A program made the position numbers and the translations under genes. The notes under the pieces were generated by a model. The model was not told the DNA's origin, ran no database searches, and was given only the letters and a program-made list of their open reading frames with translations. This document shows, piece after piece, positions 1 through 11,885 of a stretch of 64,000 bases of DNA; positions within the stretch are counted from its first letter, which is position 1; the number at the start of each line of letters is the position of its first letter. The stretch comes from Trifolium pratense (lineage: Eukaryota > Streptophyta > Magnoliopsida > Fabales > Fabaceae): positions 38,229,362 through 38,293,361 of the forward strand of contig NC_060061.1 in the NCBI RefSeq assembly GCF_020283565.1, read 5' to 3'.

Positions 1-3000
1 AATTTGTGTCTTGGAAAACAAGTTCAACATTTGTGCCATATTTTAGAACTTTAACTTTAGTTCCTCGCTTTGGTGTTTGCAAGGTCAAAGGCAAAGAATC
101 TGCAGTGAAGTTAAATATATCAGGTGGCAAATTTGGAAATCCCTTTTTGTATACCCCATTGATATGATAGTAATAAGCTTCTAGTATGTCAAAGGTAGGG
201 GTTTGAAAACTTATGTTGGTCATGCTAGCAGCTAATTTGGTTCCATTTGGGCCTTCACAGGATTGGTTATTGGGACATGGAAAGGTGTTGATAGAAAGTG
301 TAGTTAGCATATGAGTGTTGATTTTTTTTGGGACACCATGAGAGTAGTTATCAGGTTTGCCTCTAATGCTTGTGATGAAGTCAAAAGCTGCTGTTGTGTC
401 ATTATAGTCTGGAAGATTAGGTAATGAAGGAGTTGAAAGTGGAGTAGAACTCCCTTTGTATTGTAATTGTACTATAGCAGTGGTTGTGGTGTTATCATAA
501 GCTACTCCTACTCCAGTTGAATATGCTCTTGCAGCCATATAGTAGTTATCAGGTTCTTGGTTGGCATGAAACAATATATCCATTGTGTTTCCTGGTGATA
601 TGCAAATGTAATCACTTGTCATTGGTTTGGTGTACATAGCATCAACACCGACAACAGTGAGATTGTGTTTAGCAATTGACATAAAGAGAATGAGATTCAT
701 TGCCGCATTAACCACACGTAGAAGATATGTCCTTCCCCGCTCCACTGTTAGCTTGGATGTTTCTGAAAAATAAAAGAAGTTGAACGTTTAGAGCCAAACA
801 TCCAAGACAAGATACAAAAATGTTTGAAATATTATGAGATATATATTTCTTCTTTTATTTTTAGGTGAGATATAAATTTCTTATAGTGTTAGTATATTAT
901 TAATGGTTATTTAGAGTTTTTAGTTCAGAAGTGCTTTATGGAACGACAAAAACAACCGACGAATGGCACGACCAAGCCACACCCAATTTCCTTTTTTTGA
1001 TTTTTTTGAATTAATTGCAAGAGAAATTGTCGCACACATTCATTATCAGAATATGTTGTTCAGAATAGTAACTTCCTTCTTATTTTACCGCGCCAAAAGC
1101 ACTGTAAGCCGCCGCCAATTTTGTTGATCTCGCCGCAACTTCTACAAGCCACAACAGTTGCCGCAAACACCATAATATATGTGCATCATCAAAACAAATT
1201 ATCTCTATCATCGTGGTTGCCGTCTCCATTGTAGCCTTCATCATTGTTTTCTCACCGTAATTGTCTTTACCGCCGCTGCCATTGTTGTATTCGTCCCCGC
1301 GGTTCTGTTGTATTCGTCGTGTTTTCCCTCTTTGCATCAAACACCACCACTATCTATATTCGATAGATACACATACACGATCAGTGGCGGAGCCAGGACC
1401 CTAGGACAAGGGGTGCAAAAAAAACTCTGGTAGAAATGTAAAAATAATTTTAAATAATACTATTTTTTTTTTGAAAACTTGGTATCCGGCCATATGACCG
1501 ACTAATCCAAGAGAATCAATCCCACCGTCCACTTGTAGGAGCCCATTTAAATAATACTAGTAATAAATATTTTTAATATTTATTATTATATGTGGAGAAA
1601 AAGTAAAATAGAAATGGGTCAAACAACGAAGTAAGCAAATTCATGACATTGAGCCATGTTAATGAGATAAAATATCTTTGAGTTGGGTGCAACACAACAA
1701 ACTCAGGGGGTTCAAATAGTAATAAAAGAGGATAATTGGAGTAAATGTTAAAGGTTCAGGGGGTGCACTTGCATACCCTCAAATGTATGTGGCTCCGCCC
1801 CTGAACACGATCGATAAAGGGAATCAAATTGAAACATATATATGATCGTTCATCTGCAGATTTGTTGTGGGGTGGTGGTGTTGCAGTGGCGTCACATGAG
1901 GCACGGCGACAATATCATTCCATGACGTTGTGACGGGACCTCGAAGTTACATGTATGAACGATTTGTAACCATGCAGAAGGGGTATAGTCAAGGCAATAA
2001 CGAATTGTCAATAAGCGATGGAGTTGCAGGCAAGGGAGAACGCTGATTTTGTTTAAACAGAATCAAGTAATTTTAATCAGAATTTAATATGGAGCCACGT
2101 CATGTCATCATATTTGCACGAGTGAACCTGTCGTGCATACCAGCATTTTCCTTTTTAGTTACATGAACGTCCAATCATATTTAATGTTATGCGCCATAAT
2201 ATTATTTTCTAAAACATTTTCATAAACATCTATATAGTGATATTTTGGAAATGGATTCCCCGGAGTCACTATTTGACTGCAGGTAAATCTTAGCCATCTA
2301 TTTTTAAAACTAGATCCATCAAAATTTAATTTAAAGACATGCAAGACATCTGCATGATTTTTTTTTTGTTACAACATGACTGCATGAATGCATGTATTTT
2401 TTGACTGAATAGAATTCTGGTCCTGATATTTTAACCATCTCATAATACATGATTTTTTTTTTGTCAAGTAGTTTATTAGTTAGAAGTTCCACCTTAAAGA
2501 TAAATATGTGGAATGTTGGGGGTTCCAAACTAAGTTTCTATACATAGTGCAATGTCTATGTCCCTACCAAATTCATTTTATAAATGTCATTCTTTACTTT
2601 ACATATTCTCTCTTTTTTTTTTTGACTATTTACTATTCACTATTTACTATATAAAAAAAAATTGATTTCAAACCATTAGGTTTGGTCTAGTGGTAAGAGG
2701 TTTGAGTAATATGTTATAGGTCCTGAGTTCGATTCCCAGCTTATTATAAACAAAAAAAATAATTGATTTTGAAGGGAAAAAAAAAAGTATTATTCCCTCC
2801 GATCCTATATATAAGAAACATGTCACTATCAAACAATCATTTCCTTGATTTGTTGTGGTGTTTCATTGTTGAAATCGACTTCCTGAAGAGAGAAGGATGA
2901 TTTGCAAAGATTTTTAATTTGATTTTTTTTTAATAAAATTCAATTTATGATGTGACAAAATTTAATTGGTTAATCATGTAAAGGGTGTTTTACGGCGTCT

Positions 3001-4537
3001 TTGCATATCCAGTGCACTCTTTTGTATTAATGTAATTTTTTTTTACCAGTATTATAATTTCAAATTACATCAAATTTTGTTTTGAACGATTTATATCGAA
3101 TTATATACTATCGAGTTGATCATAATATCATTATAGATCTATTTGGCGAATTTAAGATTATTAGTGTCAATTTTTCTTTGAACTAGAATAACAGAAAAAT
3201 ATTTATACATTTACCTGACTTGGAGCAAGGATACAAATCTCCTGGTTGACCATTTATAGTGATAGCATCAGATGAGTTTGGACCTCCTCCACTTTGAAGA
3301 AATTCTCTCAAGACCTCGTTGACATCACTTTTCCACCATTCCGCTAGTAAGCAAAAATTAAATAAAACATTAAAAAACACTTTCTATTTTTTGGTTCATA
3401 GACAAATTAAATGACAAAGTTACTAAAAACTCACACACATAAAGTGGAGTGACCGGATTTCGAACCCCGATCCTAACGTCTGACACTAGCAATTTCGACA
3501 TGTCTGCCATTTGAGCTAGTATTTTGTGGACAAAAACACTTTCTATTTAACTATACTAATATACACAACATATGATTAAAAAAAATAAAAAAATCATACC
3601 AAATATGATTGGTATCTCTTTGTAAGGTTTAATAAAAGTGTAGGTACTATTTATTTTAGGATAGATAATGATAGCCCCATGGACAGTTGCTCTAGTCCAA
3701 TCACTATGAGCATGCCACCATAAAGTCCCTTCTTCTTCTGAAAAAATCACTTTTTGTCTGAATTTCTCTCCAGGTTGAATTGGACATTGAGTTATGTACT
3801 CAGGACCATCTGGCCATGGATTCCTAGGCTGCTTTACTCCATGCCTGCCCATTTAACCATTTAAAAACTTCAATTAATTTACCATCCATGTTGTTGTGTT
3901 TGTTGCATGTGTCATCAAAAATTAAAAAATAATACCAATGTATAGTTATGTTGTGGTTTCCCTTGTTATAAACATTAACAAAGATTGTATCACCATGGAG
4001 GACTCTTATCGTTGGCCCTGGGAATTTTCCATTTACAGTCAATATGCTTTTTGTGCTACACAGTCTTGTGTAATTGGTTTCTTCCACCTGCAAAGATTAA
4101 TCAATTATTACATATTTACATATACTATATGCATGCATGTATGTATTGATTAACTTACGATCTAAGATACTCCTATTGTATATATGTGACAAATATTATA
4201 TTATACATACGTGTTTCAATTATATTACATACCAAACAGTTTCATGCAACAATTTTAGTGTAGTAAAAAAGTTAAAAATATGCAAATTATAGTATATGGT
4301 TATGATAGCTACTCGCTGTCAAAAAAAAAATATGATAGCTACTCTATATGTAACATTTACTGTAACAAAAATCCATAAAATAAAATAAAAAAGTAATTGT
4401 CACAAAATGAGAGGACTCACAACAAAATTATAATGAGTTCGAGTTTTGAAGTGACTTCGAGTTTGGAATTGGGAACTAAGAGCAATCAAAGAAGAAATCA
4501 ACAGAATTTGGAGGAACAATTCTTTGTAAAATGACAT
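1..4537 (-). CDS. Laccase copy A (multicopper oxidase), 3' end outside window
   Basis: Exons read on the minus strand: exon 1 4421-4537, exon 2 3936-4087, exon 3 3600-3844, exon 4 3215-3343, exon 5 from 762 to beyond base 1. Exon sizes 117, 152, 245 and 129 bp match the usual plant laccase structure, and every border is GT/AG. Exon 1 starts with [10 protein letters not shown] followed by a hydrophobic signal-peptide core. It is 18 bp longer than in copies B and C because a short TCGAGTTT segment is repeated. The exon 2/3 join gives HWHG and exon 3 gives WWHAHSDW, the first two copper-ligand motifs. Exon 5 stays open to the window edge but has a 6-bp in-frame insertion relative to copy B. About 189 bp of exon 5 and all of exon 6, which carry motifs L3 and L4, are not in the window. 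Laccases are secreted copper oxidases that oxidise monolignols or flavonoids in the cell wall; the substrate here is unknown. Confidence 0.9.
926..2151. mobile_element. Mutator-like element in intron 4 of laccase A
   Basis: A 1226-bp insertion is flanked by a perfect 9-bp duplication, TTTTTAGTT (917-925 and 2152-2160). Laccase B keeps the uninterrupted site (TAGAGTTTTTAGTTACATG around 36367-36386), which is a direct paralogous empty site. The ends are imperfect inverted repeats: CAGAAGTGCTTTATGGAACG on the left, and GGAAAATGCTGGTATGCACG as the reverse complement of the right. A 9-bp duplication is typical of the Mutator superfamily. No transposase was recognised, so it is probably non-autonomous. 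It contains a younger nested hAT-type MITE at 1382-1803. Confidence 0.8.
1382..1803. mobile_element. hAT-type MITE nested in the intronic Mutator-like element
   Basis: The ends are inverted repeats: CAGTGGCGGAGCCAGGA at the left, and CAGGGGCGGAGCCACAT as the reverse complement of the right. The flanks are near-identical 8-bp duplications, TACACGAT (1374-1381) and AACACGAT (1804-1811). An 8-bp duplication with CAGNGG termini fits the hAT superfamily. No coding sequence. Confidence 0.7.
2676..2752 (+). repeat. tRNA-derived SINE-like fragment
   Basis: The stretch has a pol III A-box-like GGTCTAGTGGT and a B-box-like GAGTTCGATTCCCAG about 50 bp later, then an A-rich tail. It does not fold as a complete tRNA, so a SINE head is the better call. 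It lies in intron 4 of laccase A. Confidence 0.5.
3390..3531 (-). mobile_element. SINE in intron 3 of laccase A with 17-bp target duplication
   Basis: A 142-bp insertion lies between two perfect copies of AAAAACACTTTCTATTT (3373-3389 and 3532-3548). On the minus strand it has an A-box-like region (TAGCTCAAATGGCAG) and a B box (GGTTCGAAATCC), as expected for a tRNA-derived SINE mobilised by LINE machinery. Intron 3 of laccase B lacks it. The family may be Au-like, but that was not tested. Confidence 0.75.
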
Positions 4538-4594
4538 TTTAATGAATGAAAATGTATAATTTTGGGTTATGAATGCATTTGTGTTTGAAGGGGG

Positions 4595-4602
4595 TTTTAT
4601 AC
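4595..4602 (-). promoter_or_regulatory. TATA box of laccase copy A
   Basis: Minus-strand GTATAAAA lies about 58 bp upstream of the exon 1 ATG (4537). The same CTTYAAGTATAAAA-like context recurs ahead of copies B and C and the exon 1 relic, so conservation supports it. Confidence 0.6.
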
Positions 4603-4866
4603 TTTAAGTGAAGAGATGTGTGGCCAACTTTTTTGACTCATAAATGCTACTTTGAAGTTAATGTTAAAAATAAAATTTTTAAGAAAATCACAATAAAATA
4701 TGTTCTTTGTCTTTACAAAATCACAATATTTTTTGTTTTTAGTCCTTTTAAATTTTGATAGTAAATTTAATTCTCTAAAATATTGCAGTTTGTAAGAATA
4801 GTTCGTATTTTAAAAAAAATTACAAAAAATTAATAGTTTTAGTTCTTAAAATAGTCCTTATAAAAT

Positions 4867-5264
4867 GAGTCAGGATCCGTTGACACCAACTAGTTTGACA
4901 CCAAATGTTACACCTCTCAATAACGTTTTAACCGATATAAATTTTATAAAATCCACCGTTGAATTGAAAGTTTACATCATATAGATCATTTGTGTAAAAT
5001 TTCAGACAAATCCAAAATCATTTGATATGCTATTGAGACACATAAAGATTAACGGCATTTAAAAAAATACAAAAACCGTTAATTTTGATGTATCTCAATA
5101 ACATATCAAATGATTTTGGATTTGTCTGAAATTTTACACAAATGATCTATATGATGTAAACTTTCAATCCAACGGTGGATTTTATAAAATTTATATCGGT
5201 TAAAACGTTATTGAGAGGTGTAACATTTGGTGTCAAACTAGTTGGTGTCAACGGATCCTGACTC
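4867..5264. mobile_element. 398-bp fold-back MITE, Mutator-type target duplication
   Basis: The element is almost entirely one long inverted repeat, with arms of about 190 bp and a short spacer near 5065. The termini read GAGTCAGGATCCGTTGACAC and its complement. The flanks are a perfect 9-bp duplication, TTATAAAAT (4858-4866 and 5265-5273). The arms are nearly identical, suggesting recent insertion or homogenisation. Diverged relatives lie at 42407-42782 and 59767-60106. It is about 330 bp upstream of laccase A exon 1. Confidence 0.85.
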
Positions 5265-5462
5265 TTATAAAATATAAATAAATATTAAAAGTAAAATCTT
5301 TAAGAAACTATACTTAAAAACTCGTAATCTTACATGGACTAAAATCATATCTAAAAGTCACCAAAATTTATACATGCACCTAACACAACATCAAGTAAAT
5401 TAGAAAATGTCATTAGCAAACTAATAGACATTTGAACCACTAGTAATCACTCATAATCTATA

Positions 5463-7147
5463 CATATACAAGAAAATCCTCATTTACAAACAGATTTTAT
5501 AATCACTTAGTGGCAGGATTTTTCCCTCAATAAGTTATTGGCGGAAAATTCTACCAGAAAGTATTAAATTCCGCCAATTTATTTACCACGATTTAAAAAT
5601 ATAAAAATAAAACATATTGTAGGAAATTTCGGTACACCCTTATTGGCGGAAATTTCCGCTAATAAGTTAATAAGGAAATAAAAAATTGTTTAAAAAAAGA
5701 AAGCAAAGTGTAATCCGTAAGAACTAAGAGCAACATTAGCGCAGTGAACTAACGGCCCAATTCCTTATAGTCAACGCAAGTTATAAGAAACTAGCATTAT
5801 ATGTAGTGTGACATGGCAGGTGGGTGCACTAAACTTTTGTGCACATCAACTAATTAAGCAACGGCAACAAACATATTGTAATGCCAAAAAATTATTATTT
5901 TATTCAATCAAATCATGGTTAAATAGTCTACTACCAATGGTTGTGTGCCAACGCCAAAAGATTACAAACTATGTGGGGTCATGTTTTAGTTCTTTATAAA
6001 CAACCACCATTAAAGTAAAAATCACTTAAATCAACTATAAATTTTTTAAATCCTACATATCATTTTGGGCCCACAAAAAGTAACTTAGTTTATCCACTTA
6101 GTTTACGTCCACTAAAGATGCTCTAAGAGGTAGAGCTTCCATGATCCAAGTGACTCATCTAACTTTCCATATCCACCATAGATAAAATCACATCCAAGGG
6201 ATCACATTGAAACATTATCACACATTCACGGCTAAACATGTTGAGTCATTTTTAATTCTTTTTATTACTTATTCTATTATATTTATTAATTTTTCACAAA
6301 CAAATCTGAGATTGTAAAGTAGATTCATTCTTGCGATTATCCCTTTCTCAAAGTTCAATGGTTGCCATACATTAACATGTCATTCCAAATGGATATACAC
6401 AGAGCCTCAGATTTTGCCCAAATTAGTTTCTTCTCAAATGAAAATCACGTTGACTGTATTGTTCACTAAAAATGAGTGGTTTTATATGTTTTCGATTTCG
6501 AGTGATGGAACGATAACGACAAAAATTACTACTAGAATTACAGACTCCGGCAACGAAGAGTGGTGAAAGTTCTGAGCTTGAATCTCCCAAGAGTGTTGTC
6601 ATCAAGCATTATCCAAGTTCAAGGAAGAACAAAGGGTTGATTTGGTTCTTGAAAGGGCACAGAATTATCTCAAAAAGATTCGACATTTTAAAAACCTTTT
6701 TTTCTTCTTCTTGATTTTACTAACATTTTAGTTTTGTTAATTGTTAGTAGTATTTGATCAAAAATAAATAAAATTGTTAGTAGTATTATGTTTTACTAAC
6801 AATGATTATGCTTCCTCTTTCGTTATGCTCACAAAAATGTTCAAACCAATTATTTTTTTTTATTTTTTTTTAAAACAGAATAAGTTACTGGCGGAATTTG
6901 CCGCCACAAAATAATAATATTAAATAAAAAAGGACGGATAAGTTACTGGCGGATTATTCTGCCACTAAGTTGCTTTTTCTGACATATCACTTTCTGGCAG
7001 ATTTTGTGGCGGAAATTTCCGCCAATAAATTTAGTGACGTGCGATTTACTGGCAGACTGGATCCGCCAATAAATATGTAGTTATTGACGGATTTAGGCAC
7101 TTTGTGAGGGAATAATTCCGCCAATAAATACAGTTTTTCTTGTAGTG
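5463..7147. mobile_element. CACTA (En/Spm) non-autonomous element
   Basis: The right end is the complement of CACTACAAGAAAAACTG (CTTGTAGTG ending at 7147). The left end is a degenerate CATATACAAGAAAATCC. Subterminal regions are packed with short repeats in both orientations (TTATTGGCGGA, CCGCCAATAA, TTACTGGCGGA) at 5515-5670 and 6880-7130, the typical arrangement of TNPA-type binding sites. No transposase frame is visible in the middle. The exact left end and the 3-bp target duplication are uncertain. Confidence 0.65.
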
Positions 7148-7225
7148 ACATGCATGCATATGGGAGAGGGTGTGGGGTCGGAGCACCCTCCCTTCAATGC
7201 ATAGTGATGCAAAGAAAAAGAATGG

Positions 7226-7900
7226 TTCCTATTAGGATTAGTCGTGGTTCAGTTTGAATTAGTTTTAAATGAAAAATTGATCCAATTTAAAAATAATTTT
7301 ATTTGTAGTTCGGTTTGGTTTTGAATGATAAAGAAAAAATATATAATTCGATCCGATCCAATTTTATACGGTTTAATTTGGATCGATTTTTTGAATATTC
7401 AAATTATTAATTGTAAATTATTTTTTATTAAATATTAATATTATAAAAACACTATAAAATAATATTTTGACTTTTTTTCCGAAATAAATATTAAGTTTGA
7501 TGTAAAATATAACATAATACATATACTTAATATTTGGGAATGACAAATATCAATTATATTTGAAAGATATCAAAAAGTAAAAAATAGATTAAATGAAACT
7601 AACAAATAGTATTAACAAAATTTTAAATGAACAAAAAATAGATTAATGTCTTGTTCAAAAAAAATAGATTAATGCACTATATATTTATACTAATAAAAAG
7701 ATAAATAAATATTAAAATATGTATGCGATTTGGTTCGGTTTGGATCAGTTTTGAAAAATCAATCCAAAATTCGATTTAATCTAGCGATTTGTACAAAAGG
7801 ACATCCAAACACATCAAAAAAATTCGATTTTTACTGTTTTCGATTTTTATAGATCGTTTTTATTTGGATTGGTTTGGATTTAAACACCCCTAATTTTTAT
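7226..7900. repeat. AT-rich element with degenerate inverted ends
   Basis: The two sides carry GGTTCGGTTTGG and GATCCAATTT type words in opposite orientation (7240-7400 and 7725-7890), and the right end reads AAACACCCCTAA. This suggests a worn MITE of about 670 bp. No clear target duplication was found. Confidence 0.3.
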
Positions 7901-7914
7901 ACTTCGTTGTTTGG

Positions 7915-8400
7915 TTTTTTTTTTTTTTTTTTTACTAAAACATAACGATATTCATTCATTCAAATTGGCATAGTACATCAATCAAAACCATTACAAATGA
8001 AAATTCGCACTAAAAAAGATGAATCTGCGAATAAGCTCACAACATCCGAATTAATAGCATAAAACGGCTTAATGTAGCCTACGATCTATATGACGGAATT
8101 CAAATATCCAGAATAGTCGTGCATCCGGATCTGCAACATTGATGATGCTATAGTCATTGAATCTGCACCGAATATGGATCAAAGTAAATCTGCAAATATG
8201 AACAAAACAAAACCATACTAAGACGGAACAAACACCGTACCAAGACGAGAAATCAAAACGAATAACTCCGTATAAATATGAGATTAAAACAACACCAAAC
8301 AAAAAAAATCACAAAAAAGAAAACTCAAATAAAACCTAAAACTACGTGAAATATCACTTATTTAAAGTAAACATAAAATAAGAAAAATCAAGAAGGGTGA
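7915..8400 (-). mobile_element. 5'-truncated LINE 3' end with poly(A) tail
   Basis: On the minus strand, a non-coding stretch ends in GAATGAATATCGTTATG, then a pure A run (poly-T at 7917-7934 on the plus strand). This is the layout of a plant L1-type 3' untranslated region with its tail. No reverse transcriptase domain is present, and the 5' boundary is not visible. Confidence 0.45.
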
Positions 8401-8449
8401 TTTTGGGTTCATGAACGAGAGAAAGAAGCACATGAAAAATTAGGGTAAA

Positions 8450-9535
8450 TAAGATGGCTGCGGCGGCTGAGAAAGAAGCAAAAGCAAAAAAAGTATCAAT
8501 TATCTAGTTCTCAATATTGTTGAAAGATTTATATTTTGATGTGGCTGAGAAAGATGGCTGCGGCGGCTGAGAAAGATTCATATTTTGATGTGGCTGCCCC
8601 CACATCAAAATTCGTTGGTACTTCATTCACCACAAAACATGGTTTGTATAATGGTGGTAAAAAAAAAAAAAACACAACTCAAACATATCTAGTTACACAC
8701 TGTATTATTTCTCCTCTCCCCGCCACCAGGGGCGGTTCTAGTCCAGTAAGTCTGGACAGTTGTTTGAGCTCTAGTTGAAATTGTTGGTATTTTCTTTTTT
8801 TGAGATTAAATTGTTGGTATTTTTAGATGTTAGTTTAAGGTAAAATTTAGATTTTTAGAGTTAGTTTAGAGCTTTTAGGGGTTAACACATATATTATATC
8901 ACATGTGAGATTTTACTCAGACTCTATAATAATTTTGGCTTGGCGATTGCCCACCGCTATTATCAGGGGGGACGGATGTATACTATTAAAAATTGGGGCA
9001 GCTGACCCCACTCCTTCAATTATCTTTTAACCAATAAATAAACATTTTTATGTGCTGCCCCACATCAAAGTTGTTGGTATTTTTAAATGTTAGTTTAAAG
9101 TAAAAGAGTTTAATTGATATGCACTGACGGTGTAAAATAGTTTTACACGATCGTCCAATAAATAACCATCATTTTGCCATGTCATGTCAAGAAAGTGGGG
9201 CGAAGTGAGGTGATGTGGCGAAAAACATGGTTGGTATTGGTCGACAATGTAAAATTATTTTACACCGTCGGTGCATATCAATTAAATTCAAAGTAAAATT
9301 TAGATTTTTAATGTTAGTTTAGAGTAAAATTAAATTTTTTAGGGATTAATTCATATATTATATCACATGTGAAATTTTACTCTGATTCTATAATAATCCT
9401 AACTTCGAAATTGTCCGCCGCTAGTACCGAGGACGCATATACACCATAGGAAATGGGGGCAGGTGACCCCACTCCTTCAATTATCTTTTAACCGATAAAT
9501 AAAGATTTTTATGTGTTGCCCCACATCAAATTTTG
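8450..9535. repeat. Local tandem duplications upstream of laccase A
   Basis: A GATGGCTGCGGCGGCTGAGA block occurs twice (8453 and 8553). A longer block starting TTTTTAGATGTTAGTTTA, through CCCCACTCCTTCAATTATCT and CTGCCCCACATCAAA, occurs at about 8809-9070 and again at 9080-9530. The second copy is interrupted by the MITE at 9106-9289. No coding function is seen. Part of the region (8600-8720) resembles 40020-40165 upstream of laccase B. Confidence 0.6.
9106..9289. mobile_element. 184-bp MITE with 9-bp target duplication
   Basis: The termini are GAGTTTAATTGATATGCAC and, as the reverse complement of the right end, GAATTTAATTGATATGCAC. The perfect 9-bp flank AAAGTAAAA is at 9097-9105 and 9290-9298. 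Subterminal GGTGTAAAAT/ATTTTACACC pairs extend the inverted repeat. Size and duplication fit a Mutator-type MITE. Confidence 0.8.
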
Positions 9536-9539
9536 TATT

Positions 9540-10620
9540 GCCCACTCACAGTCACAGCCCACATATGGTACTTTAAGAAACTAATATAATATTTGTTTAA
9601 GTTTTGCTACTGTATATTGCCATGGAATTGAGGCGCATTTTAGGATGGGAGACCATGATAGAAATGGAAACACTCAAACAAATATTTTCATTTCAACTTC
9701 CAATAATACAAAAGAAAGAAGAAGAAAAAATCTCAAGTTCTCAACTCTATGTCTCCTATTTTAAATTTTACGACTTGTATATTTTGGATTTTCTTTTATT
9801 TCTTTATTTTGTTTTGGCTTAATTCTTATTTTGATCCACTATTTTATTAAACTCATGAAAATAGTTTTTCTTTTTTAATCTTTAATATTTTCACATTTGT
9901 TGTAATTTTGATCCTAACTCGTGTTTTTTGTCCTAAAAGTGACGACTTTTGATGCTAGCAAAAGTGAATATTGGTCTCAAATGTGATCTTTCATCTTTAA
10001 ATTCAATGTTAGACAATAAATTCATTATTAGGATGCTAAAAATCACCATTTTTAGAGGAAAATATGAGTTGGGATAAAAATTGCAACAAATATGAAAATA
10101 AAGGACAAAAAAATTTGATTTTAAAATAGGAAGACTATTTTCATAAATTTGATTTTAAGTTAGTCCATTTAGTCAAGTTTATGTTTAAATGGTCCTCGTG
10201 GATAACTTAAGGGGTGTCACGTGGAAGTTTTTGACAAAATTAACTCGAAATTAGATGAAAAGAATGAATTTATACTAATACCAGTGATGTAAAGGCCGAA
10301 CTTAAAAATTTATAATAATCATTTATAATATATGACATTGACCCTGCTAATCAAAAATTCTGTATCCATCCCTGGCTATTGCAATAAAAATAAAATGACA
10401 CTTATTTTAAAGCAAATTTTTTTATAGCAACGAATACCCCCTTCCAATTAAATTTTTCTATAACAACAAATACCCCCCATCATCAAATTTCAATTCTATT
10501 AAATTTTCTATTCCTTTTAGGCCCTTATTAAATAATGATATGATAACAACAAATACCACCTTCAATTACAAGGACCATAGATTGCTTATATATAAAAAAA
10601 AACAGGGACCATGGATATAC
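9540..10620. other. AT-rich intergenic stretch, no gene seen
   Basis: I see no convincing coding sequence. The last part (10500-10560, GATAACAACAAATACC and neighbours) matches 40195-40260 upstream of laccase B. It is therefore part of the duplicated block that also contains the laccase. Confidence 0.5.
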
Positions 10621-10628
10621 GTATACTC

Positions 10629-11088
10629 TGTAATAATTAATAATTTAGAGATAGATATATTATATGAAATTAGAACACACTTACTTGATAATCATAATCA
10701 CAAACCATCGTTACCGGAAGCGCACCAATATCGAAACATCGATATACTAGACAAGGTCTTCCTTTGCCTATCACTTGCTCCGGTCTTTGAGGTCTTTGAT
10801 GGGGAAGACAACAAATGAGCTTACTGTGTTGTTTGTACGTGACGGCAAAGGGGACCTAGCCAATCTTATATAAGATCACAACCCTAGTACCACCCATCAT
10901 GGACTCTAGAGTTGGGCCTACACTTTGTTTCTACACAAATCAGAATTAGTGTTCAAGCCCATTATTACTGATCACAATTATCGGGCTTAAGCATCATCAA
11001 ATGGATCACAACAACATCAACCCGTTTTTATTAAAACCAAAACTCACAATTGATTGCAGCCCACATAATATTGGAAAATATTCTAACA
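10629..11088 (-). repeat. 3' LTR of the non-coding retrotransposon
   Basis: Left copy of the 460-bp direct repeat; 3' LTR in element orientation. It starts TGTAATAATTAATAATTTAG on the plus strand and ends AATATTCTAACA. Confidence 0.9.
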
Positions 11089-11100
11089 TTCTCCCACTTG
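11089..11100 (-). other. Polypurine tract of the LTR element
   Basis: Minus-strand CAAGTGGGAGAA lies immediately ahead of the 3' LTR, at the expected plus-strand priming position. Confidence 0.75.
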
Positions 11101-11569
11101 GGCAAAATCAATTGTATATTTTTAATTTGAGAAAACATTTTGAAAACGACTCTCGGGTTGATAACATATTTTAACGTGGCCACAATGATCCCAAGATGCA
11201 ACATCTAATTAAGACTCCGTCCAACAAAAGTTAAATGATATCGAATCATAGCAGTAATTATATCATTATCGATACAACACCTTCCATGGTTACAAATACC
11301 ACCTAACCCCGTCGACTAGTCATCTGTGTAGAGTGTAGCGAGAAAATGATATGTCTGTGATCTCAACCATACTATCATTTTCTTCGTCAGTCCTCAATTT
11401 CTCTCAAATGCATTAAAGCCAGAGAAATTCAATGGTCCATAAGATACCACAAGTCCAAGCTCCCAAATGATGTTGACTACTGCAGTATAATGATCTAATC
11501 AACATCGAGCTCCAATATTTTAGACATAATTTCTCTCAAATGCATCAAAGCCAGAGAAATTACATGGTT

Positions 11570-11885
11570 CTTAAGATACCATAATGCCTCAGCTCCAAAA
11601 TAGTGTTGATCACCGGCTAAGTGATCCCGACAACACTGAGCTTAATTTATTTATTTATGTTTACACATAATGCCTCAGCTCCGAAATAGTGTTGATCACC
11701 GGCATAGTGATCCCAACAACACTGAGCTATAATATTTATTTATATAATGCCTCAGCTCCAAAATAGTGTTGATCACCGGCATAGTGATCCCAACAACACT
11801 GAGCTATAATATTTATTTATGTAATGCCTCAACTCCAAAATATTGTGGACCACGGGCACAGTCCTAATAACACTGAGCTCAAAAT
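11570..11885. repeat. Four-copy tandem repeat, about 77-bp period
   Basis: Each unit carries AATGCCTCAGCTCCAAAATA, then TGTTGATCACCGGC and CAACACTGAGCT. The copies begin near 11582, 11668, 11745 and 11822 and decay toward the right. They lie inside the LTR element interior. Related clusters with the words CTCTCAAATGCAT (11400-11560) and CACCTTTGGGCAG (12930-13260) lie nearby. Confidence 0.8.

Noticed and set aside
1080..1433. Overlapping short frames on both strands (86 and 84 codons)
   Set aside because: They lie inside the intronic Mutator-like element and its nested MITE, have no recognisable domain, and overlap each other.
2685..2745. Possible tRNA gene
   Set aside because: A- and B-box words are present, but acceptor and anticodon stems do not pair, so a SINE fragment is more likely.
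2790..2815. Stowaway MITE left end (CCCTCCGATCCTATATATAAG)
   Set aside because: No convincing right end was found within several hundred bases, so no element is called.
10540..10818. 92-codon plus frame as a gene
   Set aside because: Most of it is the LTR of the retrotransposon, and the second LTR has the same text.
11570..11885. CRISPR-like array
   Set aside because: The whole unit, spacer included, is repeated and the host is a plant, so it is a tandem repeat in a retrotransposon.
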